Source: Cytobacillus oceanisediminis
Lineage (GTDB): Bacteria > Bacillota > Bacilli > Bacillales > Cytobacillaceae
DNA: 64,000 nucleotides
Assembly (NCBI RefSeq): GCF_022811925.1
Contig: NZ_CP065511.1
Coordinates: 4,457,501-4,521,500, forward strand
Direction: 5' to 3'
The notes beneath the pieces were generated by a model. The model was not told where the DNA came from. It was given only the letters and a program-made list of their open reading frames with translations, and did not search any database. Positions 58,312 to 64,000 of the stretch are shown here, in pieces. Each line of letters opens with the position of its first letter. Position 1 is the first letter of the stretch. Both the position numbers and the translations under genes were made by a program.

Positions 58312-59243
58312 TGCCCGTCAAGCTCCTCTTTCACCCTGTCAATCAGCTCTTTAGCCCCCTGTTCAGTTAGCTTGACAGCCATTTTAACACCAAGCTCTTC
58401 CGGATCTGAACCTGTCAGGGTCTCCTTATAAATCACTTTTCCATCAGGGGAACCTACAAGTCCGGTTAACTCCATTTCACCCGTTTCATTGATTGTGGCA
58501 AACCCTGCAATTGGAACCTGGCAGCCGCCTTCCATTTTATGAAGGAACGCACGCTCTGCCCGTACAGTCTGGTTCGTCTCAGAGCATGTGAATTTATCCA
58601 GCAATGCCCGAAGCTCCTTATCACTTTCACGGCACTCAATGGATAGTGCCCCCTGGCCAACAGCCGGCACGCATACTTCCGGCTCCAGGAATTCTGTAAC
58701 AACATCAGTCGCCCAGCCCATTCTGGAGAGTCCTGCTGCTGCAAGAATAATCGCATCATATTCTTCCGTTTCCAGTTTAGATAATCTGGTATCAATGTTC
58801 CCTCTGATCCACTTAATCTCAAGATCCGGACGCTGCGCCAGCAATTGTGCCCCTCTGCGCAGGCTGCTTGTTCCTACAATAGATCCTTCCTTTAAATCAT
58901 TCAGTTTTATATGCCCTTTTGAGATAAGAGCATCCCGATGGTCTTCCCTTTCAGGAATGCTGCCAATTGTCAGTCCTGCCGGAAGAACAGCGGGCATATC
59001 CTTCATGCTATGTACAGCCATATCTATTTCTTCGTCAAGCATGGCCTGCTCTATTTCCTTTACGAACAACCCTTTTCCTCCGACCTTTGAAAGGGTAACA
59101 TCAAGGATTTTATCACCCTTAGTGACAATTTCCTTCACCTCAAACTCAAAAGATGGATCAATGCTTTTCAATTGGCTGATTACCCAATTTGTCTGAGTTA
59201 GTGCCAGCTTGCTTCGTCTTGAACCTACGATAATTTTTCTCAT
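58308..59243 (-). CDS. hemC: hydroxymethylbilane synthase (porphobilinogen deaminase)
   Basis: 311 aa. [31 protein letters not shown] and the dipyrromethane cofactor Cys in [11 protein letters not shown]. It polymerises porphobilinogen. I chose ATG 59241-59243 with GGAGGCTGTC upstream; five earlier codons form leader. The repeat copy D separates it from hemX. Confidence 0.97.
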   Translation of the reverse strand: MRKIIVGSRRSKLALTQTNWVISQLKSIDPSFEFEVKEIVTKGDKILDVTLSKVGGKGLFVKEIEQAMLDEEIDMAVHSMKDMPAVLPAGLTIGSIPEREDHRDALISKGHIKLNDLKEGSIVGTSSLRRGAQLLAQRPDLEIKWIRGNIDTRLSKLETEEYDAIILAAAGLSRMGWATDVVTEFLEPEVCVPAVGQGALSIECRESDKELRALLDKFTCSETNQTVRAERAFLHKMEGGCQVPIAGFATINETGEMELTGLVGSPDGKVIYKETLTGSDPEELGVKMAVKLTEQGAKELIDRVKEELDGQ

Positions 59244-59272
59244 GACAGCCTCCTGCAAATATGTCTATCTAT

Positions 59273-59431
59273 GGCTCCTGCTGAACAGTCGCCTCCGCTT
59301 TTCTTTGTTAATGTCCAGCTGCGGCTCCTAGCCCCTCGAGGTCATAAGCTGTTCCGCTCTGCGGCAATCTGCGCCGCGGCCGCAGCCCATCTTATGCTTG
59401 TCGGGGCTGAACAGTCGCCTCCGCTTTTCTA
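59273..59431 (-). repeat. dispersed palindromic repeat, copy D (long form plus remnant)
   Basis: On the minus strand the element starts AGAAAAGCGGAGGCG and continues through CCCCGACA, an internal arm pair CATAAG/CTTATG around a GC-rich hairpin, then CCTCGAGGGGCTAGG and CAGCTGGACATT. The ends match copies A-C, but the 54-nt centre is extra. A second, shortened copy of the beginning (59273-59304) follows. Located between hemX and hemC; the hemX stop TAG merges with its first bases. Confidence 0.85.
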
Positions 59432-60262
59432 TGAATACCAAAAATGGAAAGATGAAAGTTTGCCAAACAAAAAGAAGTTAATTAATACAATTAAAAATGA
59501 TGCCAAGTTCCAGAGGGCTAAAGATTTTCCATATAGGCCCTTTCCAACTTTCATATAGAGATAAATACTATATAAAGCAAGGACAATGAATGAACCGATC
59601 ACCTTGGAGTCATACCAGACCATATAGGGCAACTTAATGTATGCCCACTGAATGCCTAAAATTAAACTTATCATCAGCATAGGTACACCGATTACATTTA
59701 ATACATAGGACATATGTTCAAGCTTTGACAAGTCCGTTATCCGCAGCAATCTCGTTCCCCATTTTTTCCTTTTCAGCAAATCATATTGAATCAGATAAAG
59801 CAGGGAAAAAACGAAGGAAAGCGAGAAGGCCCCATATGAAAGGATTGCAACTGTTATATGAATCAGCAGTAATTCAGAGATGAGTTGCTGTGCTTTGACA
59901 GCCGAATCAATCTGCACAGGTGCGAATGTATGGATCGCCATTATGATAAAGCCGAGAACATTTGTAAAAAAGACGATAAAATCGACTCTGAGCAGCCTGT
60001 TAATTCCCAAAGAAAGAGTGATAAGCACCCAGGCATAAAAGTATAGGCCCTCAAAAATGGTCAATACAGGGAACCTTCCAGTATTAATCATATAAAGTAT
60101 CAGGAACACCGTTTGAAGCACCCATACAAATGCAAGTAACCAGAAGGCAATCCTATTCGCCTTCCGGTTATGATGAAGAAAATCAATAAAATATAATAAG
60201 ACACATAGGGCATACAGAACCACCGTTAATTCGTGCAGCCGTGTCATATAGATGTCAGACAT
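59429..60262 (-). CDS. hemX: HemX, CcsA/HemX family membrane protein
   Basis: 277 aa with eight TM helices (such as VVLYALCVLLYFIDFLHH and LLLIHITVAILSYGAFSLSF), CcsA-like. In B. subtilis HemX lowers HemA levels. ATG at 60260-60262 has AAAGGGG 8 nt upstream. Its stop codon TAG coincides with the first bases of the repeat element (TAGAAAAGCGG), so the C-terminus may have been set by the insertion. Confidence 0.93.
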   Translation of the reverse strand: MSDIYMTRLHELTVVLYALCVLLYFIDFLHHNRKANRIAFWLLAFVWVLQTVFLILYMINTGRFPVLTIFEGLYFYAWVLITLSLGINRLLRVDFIVFFTNVLGFIIMAIHTFAPVQIDSAVKAQQLISELLLIHITVAILSYGAFSLSFVFSLLYLIQYDLLKRKKWGTRLLRITDLSKLEHMSYVLNVIGVPMLMISLILGIQWAYIKLPYMVWYDSKVIGSFIVLALYSIYLYMKVGKGLYGKSLALWNLASFLIVLINFFLFGKLSSFHFWYS

Positions 60263-60276
60263 GGACAGGACCCCTT

Positions 60277-61626
60277 TTACGATTGAAAGGAAGTCTGCGG
60301 TGATTGAGCGAATGCGTGCTTTGGTTTGGCTGCTGCGTGCACGTTCTGCTGATCTGAAACAAGTTCTTCTATATTAAAGATTTTTACAAATAAATCTAAT
60401 GCCTGTTCGGAATCTTTCTGTCCAGCCATTTCTTTAGCTTGTAAAATAGGATCTTTTAATAGCTGATTGATGATGCTCTTTGTATGCTTGTTCAGCACTT
60501 TTTTATCACGATCACTCAAATGCGGCAGCTTTCTTTCAATGCTTGTCATGGTTTCACTCTGTATAGCCAGTGCTTTCTCACGCAAGGCGGAAATTACCGG
60601 AACAACACCCAGCAGGTTCAGCCATTGCTTGAATTCAACAATGTCCCCTTCAATCATCAGCTGAATCTTCTCGGCTGCCTTTTTACGCTCCTGAAGGTTT
60701 GCTTCAACAATGCCTTCAAGATCATCAATATCATATAGGAAAACGCTGTCCAGGTCAGCCAGTTTCGGATCCAGGTCTCTTGGGACAGCAATATCCACCA
60801 TAAATAGAGGCTTGCCTTTGCGCATTTTTTCTGCGTAAGCCATCATATCCTTCGTGACAACAAACTCTTTGGCCCCAGTAGAACTGATTAAAATATCAGC
60901 TTCAACAAGGGCACATTGAAGCTCATGCAATGTCTTTGCCTGGCCCGCATAGCGGCTTGCGAGATCCTGCGCTTTTTCGAATGTACGGTTAATAACTGTT
61001 ACTTTACTGGCTCCGTTGGCATGAAGGTTTTGGATTGCCAGCTCACCCATTTTACCCGCTCCTAAAATAAGAACATGTTTCTTTTCGAGAGAGCCAAAAA
61101 TCTTCTTTGCCAGTTCCACTGCTGCATAGCTGACAGAAACTGCATTTGCCCCTATTTCCGTTTCAGAGTGCGCCCGCTTAGCAAGCGTTACTGCCTGCTT
61201 AAACAAGTGGTTGAAAACTGTTCCGGTTGTATTTTCTGATTGAGCCTCCAGAAAACTTGTCCTTACCTGTCCTAAAATCTGTGTCTCGCCAAGGATCATG
61301 GAGTTAAGGCCGCATGCTACCTTGAATAGATGCTCAATGGCTCCATCCTCTTCATAAATAAATAGGAATGGAGAAAATTCGCTCTGATCCATATTGAAAT
61401 GTTCTGCCAAAAATTCCTTTATATAATAGCGGCCAGTATGAAGCTGGTCCACAACTGCATAAATTTCGGTCCGATTGCATGTAGACAGAATGACATTCTC
61501 TAAAATGCTTTTTTTGTCATTTAATGTCTTCATTGCCTCGCCCAATTGTGAAGGATTAAAGGTTAGACGTTCACGGATTTCAACAGGGGCAGTTTTATAG
61601 TTTAGACCGACGACCAAGATATGCAT
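60277..61626 (-). CDS. hemA: glutamyl-tRNA reductase HemA
   Basis: 449 aa. Catalytic Cys in [18 protein letters not shown]-binding [14 protein letters not shown]-terminal dimerisation helices. It makes glutamate-1-semialdehyde, the first committed step of haem synthesis. ATG 61624-61626 ([14 protein letters not shown]) with GGGGGTG upstream is preferred to GTG four codons earlier, which lies on the binding site. Confidence 0.97.
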   Translation of the reverse strand: MHILVVGLNYKTAPVEIRERLTFNPSQLGEAMKTLNDKKSILENVILSTCNRTEIYAVVDQLHTGRYYIKEFLAEHFNMDQSEFSPFLFIYEEDGAIEHLFKVACGLNSMILGETQILGQVRTSFLEAQSENTTGTVFNHLFKQAVTLAKRAHSETEIGANAVSVSYAAVELAKKIFGSLEKKHVLILGAGKMGELAIQNLHANGASKVTVINRTFEKAQDLASRYAGQAKTLHELQCALVEADILISSTGAKEFVVTKDMMAYAEKMRKGKPLFMVDIAVPRDLDPKLADLDSVFLYDIDDLEGIVEANLQERKKAAEKIQLMIEGDIVEFKQWLNLLGVVPVISALREKALAIQSETMTSIERKLPHLSDRDKKVLNKHTKSIINQLLKDPILQAKEMAGQKDSEQALDLFVKIFNIEELVSDQQNVHAAAKPKHAFAQSPQTSFQS

Positions 61627-61670
61627 TGAAATTGACACCCCCAGAATTATTGCCTAGTTCATTAATATTA

Positions 61671-61679
61671 ATTATATCA
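61671..61679 (-). promoter_or_regulatory. extended -10 promoter of the hem operon
   Basis: TGATATAAT (TGN-TATAAT) on the minus strand, 17 nt downstream of a poor -35 (ATTAAT). The surrounding AT-rich block does not contain a good PerR palindrome. Confidence 0.5.
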
Positions 61680-61852
61680 TTTCTATTATTTCAATTAATG
61701 CTTAAATGTGAACAGATATTGAACACATATGGTACTATATTTTAAAAAGGAGCCCAGTCTTGGGTTATCCTAAATAGACAAATACTCCCTTATGTACAGT
61801 AACAAAAAAACTTGCCGGATTCAAGTGAACCTTATTGGAAGTGGTGTTATTC

Positions 61853-62338
61853 ATGAAAAATCAGCGTATTTTCCCAGGAATTATTTTACTCGGATTTGGA
61901 GCCTACTTTTTCCTGCAGCAGAGCGGATTTACTGCTTTACAGCCTTTTTATTCCTGGCCGACTCTTCTCATTATCGTCGGAGCAGCCTTTTTAATTCAGG
62001 GATATGTCGCAAGAGATTATGATTCCATATTGCCAGGTGTCATTTTAACCGGATTTGGCCTGCACTTTCATGTGGTGAAACGACTGGAAATTTGGCCCGA
62101 TCATATCGGAACTTTCATTCTGATAATCGCACTCGGCTTCCTCCTTCGGCATCAGAAAACAGGAGCAGGATTGTTCCAGGGCATCTTATTTTTAATTCTT
62201 GCCGCATTGCTTCTTTTTTATGACAGGGTTGCAGAGTGGATGGGACTTCTGGAAAATGGTGTTTCTGATGTTTGGCAATTATGGCCGATTCTTTTAATGC
62301 TAATTGGATTATATTTTTTATTAGTCAAAAAAAAATAA
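61853..62338 (+). CDS. LiaI/LiaF-like transmembrane-domain protein
   Basis: 161 aa, three hydrophobic repeats of the LiaF transmembrane type (DUF5668-like), for instance FPGIILLGFGAYFFLQQSGF and YDSILPGVILTGFGLHFHVV, then VWQLWPILLMLIGLYFLL. No enzymatic motifs. It may be a membrane-stress or scaffold protein. ATG 61853 with GGAAGTGG upstream is preferred to TTG six codons earlier. It is the only plus-strand gene in the last 9 kb. Confidence 0.8.
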   Translation: MKNQRIFPGIILLGFGAYFFLQQSGFTALQPFYSWPTLLIIVGAAFLIQGYVARDYDSILPGVILTGFGLHFHVVKRLEIWPDHIGTFILIIALGFLLRHQKTGAGLFQGILFLILAALLLFYDRVAEWMGLLENGVSDVWQLWPILLMLIGLYFLLVKKK

Positions 62339-62374
62339 AGACAGGGATATTAAACTTTTCCCTGTCTTTTTATA
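62336..62374. terminator. bidirectional terminator between LiaI-like gene and ABC operon
   Basis: 11-bp stem AAAGACAGGGA / TCCCTGTCTTT, loop of 10 nt, T-rich on both strands, between convergent genes. Confidence 0.9.
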
Positions 62375-62384
62375 TTCAAACTGG

Positions 62385-63122
62385 TTAGAGTACTGAATCG
62401 AGAAAATTTTTGGTTCTTTGTTCTTTTGGATTGTTAAACAAATCTTCCGGATGTCCCACTTCTACAATTCTTCCATCATGCATATAGACAGCCCAGTCTG
62501 CCACTTCTCTTGCAAAGCCCATTTCATGAGTGACGACGACCATTGTCATCCCTTCAAGGGCCAGCTCTTTCATTGTGGAAAGCACTTCCCCCACAAGCTC
62601 CGGATCAAGTGCCGATGTCGGCTCATCAAAAAGCATGATATCGGGCTTCATTGCCAGCGCCCTTGCAATGGCTACACGCTGTTTTTGCCCGCCCGAAAGT
62701 TTTGATGGATATACGTTCACCTTGTCAGAAAGACCTACTTTTTTTAATAGTTCCTGGGCATCTTTTTTCACTTGATCCTTAGAAAGCTTTTTCACATGTA
62801 AAGGTGCTTCCATCACATTTTCAAGAACAGTCATATGAGGAAATAAATGAAAATGCTGAAAAACCATTCCTACTTTTTCTCTCACTTTATTTAAATCATG
62901 TGTTTCTTTTTCAACCTTTTCACCCTCAAAAATGATATTGCCGCTGTCCTTTAATTCAAGAAAGTTTAAGCAGCGGAGAAGTGTGCTTTTTCCGGACCCG
63001 CTTGCACCGATCAGGCAAACAACATCACTTTCTTTCACTGTTATGTCAATGTCCTTTAGTACGTGCAGATCCCCGAATGATTTGTTCAATTTTTCTACCT
63101 TAATCATATACGATTCACTCAT
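62385..63122 (-). CDS. polar amino acid ABC transporter ATP-binding protein (GlnQ-like)
   Basis: 245 aa. Walker [13 protein letters not shown]-loop [12 protein letters not shown], signature LSGGQKQR, Walker [15 protein letters not shown] and switch His THEMGFARE. It drives uptake of a polar amino acid such as glutamine, with the permease and binding protein encoded upstream. ATG preceded by AAGGGGG. Confidence 0.95.
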   Translation of the reverse strand: MSESYMIKVEKLNKSFGDLHVLKDIDITVKESDVVCLIGASGSGKSTLLRCLNFLELKDSGNIIFEGEKVEKETHDLNKVREKVGMVFQHFHLFPHMTVLENVMEAPLHVKKLSKDQVKKDAQELLKKVGLSDKVNVYPSKLSGGQKQRVAIARALAMKPDIMLFDEPTSALDPELVGEVLSTMKELALEGMTMVVVTHEMGFAREVADWAVYMHDGRIVEVGHPEDLFNNPKEQRTKNFLDSVL

Positions 63123-63136
63123 GCCTTCATTCCCCC

Positions 63137-63784
63137 TTAATCACTGCTTGCCATTCTTTTCTCAATCATATTTACAAGGATGGAGAAAATAAGTACAAGT
63201 ACTAAATAGTAAACAGCTACGATCAGCAAATAGCTCATGTAGTCATATTCATTGGAACCGTATGTCGTGGCCACGTTAAAGAGCTCGTACATGCCGATAA
63301 AGGAAGCAAGTGATGAATCCTTCAAAGCAATGATAAATTGATTGCCTAGAGGCGGCATAGCCCGGCGGAAAGCCTGAGGCAGAATTATCCTTCTCATTGC
63401 TAGGCCTGCAGTCATACCCAGCGATCGCCCTGCTTCCATTTGTCCTTTGTCGATGGATTGAATGGAGCCCCTGAAAATTTCGGCTATATAGGCACCATTG
63501 TGAAAAGCAAGTCCAAGGACAACCGACCAAAACTGTGAAATATCCAATGCTGTCAATCCGAAATAGAAGATAAAAATCTGGACAACAAGCGGCGTTCCCC
63601 TTACAAGGAAAATATAGATGTCCGCAATCCATTCCAGAACTTTAATTCTTGAAATCTTTAAAAAGGCAAAAAACAATCCTATAAAAATAGCAATAAAAAC
63701 GGCTACAATGGTTAATTGAAAGGTTAAGAGCATCCCCTTTAAAAATACGGGATATGTATCAATAAACTTTGTAAGCAATTCCAC
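63137..63784 (-). CDS. polar amino acid ABC transporter permease
   Basis: 215 aa HEAT-type (histidine/glutamate/arginine family) permease with five TM helices and the EAA loop [25 protein letters not shown] 63782-63784 with GGGGGATTTTT upstream. It is second in the binding protein-permease-ATPase operon. Confidence 0.94.
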   Translation of the reverse strand: MELLTKFIDTYPVFLKGMLLTFQLTIVAVFIAIFIGLFFAFLKISRIKVLEWIADIYIFLVRGTPLVVQIFIFYFGLTALDISQFWSVVLGLAFHNGAYIAEIFRGSIQSIDKGQMEAGRSLGMTAGLAMRRIILPQAFRRAMPPLGNQFIIALKDSSLASFIGMYELFNVATTYGSNEYDYMSYLLIVAVYYLVLVLIFSILVNMIEKRMASSD

Positions 63785-63821
63785 AAAAATCCCCCTTCAG
63801 ATGGCTATTTCAGTTTGTGTG

Positions 63822-63861
63822 TAAAAAAACAAAACAGGCGAATGTTTGACACACATCCGCC
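63822..63861 (-). terminator. attenuating hairpin between binding-protein and permease genes
   Basis: 9-bp stem GGCGGATGT / ACATTCGCC (one wobble) then TGTTTTGTTTTTTT on the minus strand. Such hairpins usually lower permease expression relative to the binding protein or mark mRNA ends. Confidence 0.75.
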
Positions 63862-63868
63862 CGCAATG

Positions 63869-64000
63869 TTATTCCTTCTCAGGATCAACTGTTATATCTT
63901 CACCGATATATTTTTTGCTGATTTCTGTGAGTGTTCCATTCTCGCGAAGTGTTTCAAGAGCTTCATTCACTTTTTCGAGCAGCTCTTTATTATCCTTTGC
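63869..64000 (-). CDS. amino acid ABC transporter substrate-binding protein, C-terminal end (truncated by window edge)
   Basis: The last 43 codons read AKDNKELLEKVNEALETLRE, then NGTLTEISKKYIGEDITVDP and EKE-stop. The L-x-E-K-V-N-E-A-L and G-T-L-T-x-I pattern is the typical C-terminus of SBP family 3 proteins. The N-terminal signal/lipobox lies outside. Confidence 0.85.
   Translation of the reverse strand, partial: AKDNKELLEKVNEALETLRENGTLTEISKKYIGEDITVDPEKE

Noticed and set aside
61640..61690. PerR box in front of hemA
   Set aside because: The AT-rich block resembles TTATAATNATTATAA only loosely (several mismatches); no clear palindrome was found although hemA is PerR-regulated in B. subtilis.

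Overview
The window is a chromosomal backbone segment of a low-GC, endospore-forming Firmicute of the Bacillaceae, probably a Cytobacillus- or Mesobacillus-like Bacillus. The evidence is gene content and order that follow the Bacillus relA-to-hemA region, many sporulation genes (spoVB, bofC, safA, coxA, spo0B, spoIVFA/FB, spoIIB, spoVID), strong AGGAGG-type ribosome binding sites, and frequent TTG and GTG starts. Nearly all genes are on the minus strand. The plus-strand exceptions are spoVB, a yrzE-like gene, nifS-niaR, a small ORF near ysxE and a LiaI-like gene. I see no rRNA, tRNA, CRISPR array, prophage or complete insertion sequence.

Layout: 1-5.5 kb, dtd (partial), relA, apt, recJ (stringent response, purine salvage, repair). 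5.6-13.4 kb, lapA-like, a cation efflux gene, secDF, comN, spoVB, a DUF421 gene, yrzE-like and yajC (two Sec accessory genes plus spore cortex). 13.4-17.6 kb, tgt-queA (queuosine) and ruvBA (Holliday junctions), then an orphan tyrosine recombinase inserted between ruvA and bofC. 18.4-23.1 kb, a spore-envelope cluster: bofC, coxA, a CotS/YsxE-type kinase-fold gene and a very repeat-rich safA that is frameshifted inside its repeats. 23.4-28.9 kb, NAD biosynthesis (nadA, nadC, nadB) divergent from nifS and niaR, with a NiaR-type palindrome between them. 28.9-37.1 kb, pheA-pheB, obg, spo0B, rpmA-prp-rplU with an L21 leader, rng, and spoIVFB-spoIVFA behind a good SigE promoter. 37.1-44.4 kb, minD-minC, mreD-mreC-mreB, radC, maf, spoIIB. 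44.5-52.1 kb, comC, a diguanylate cyclase, folC and valS under a T-box. 52.3-61.6 kb, a small ORF, ysxE, spoVID and the haem operon hemAXCDBL. The end holds a LiaI-like membrane protein and a polar amino-acid ABC transporter whose binding-protein gene runs off the edge.

Three things stand out. (1) A family of modular, strongly palindromic intergenic repeats has four copies in 64 kb. Three are close relatives sharing a 77-nt core; the fourth is a longer version with the same ends. They lie between the valS T-box and valS, between mreB and mreC, between yrzE and yajC, and inside the hem operon, where the hemX stop codon sits at the repeat boundary. (2) Several genes have good ribosome binding sites and family-conserved N-termini but no ATG/GTG/TTG at the expected place: nifS has ATT, the yrzE-like gene ATA, the diguanylate cyclase ATA, and possibly the safA-linked kinase-fold gene TTA. 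(3) safA is broken by a 10-nt loss within one 45-nt repeat unit, made of three small losses next to ATC. This looks either like an assembly artefact or like active repeat remodelling.
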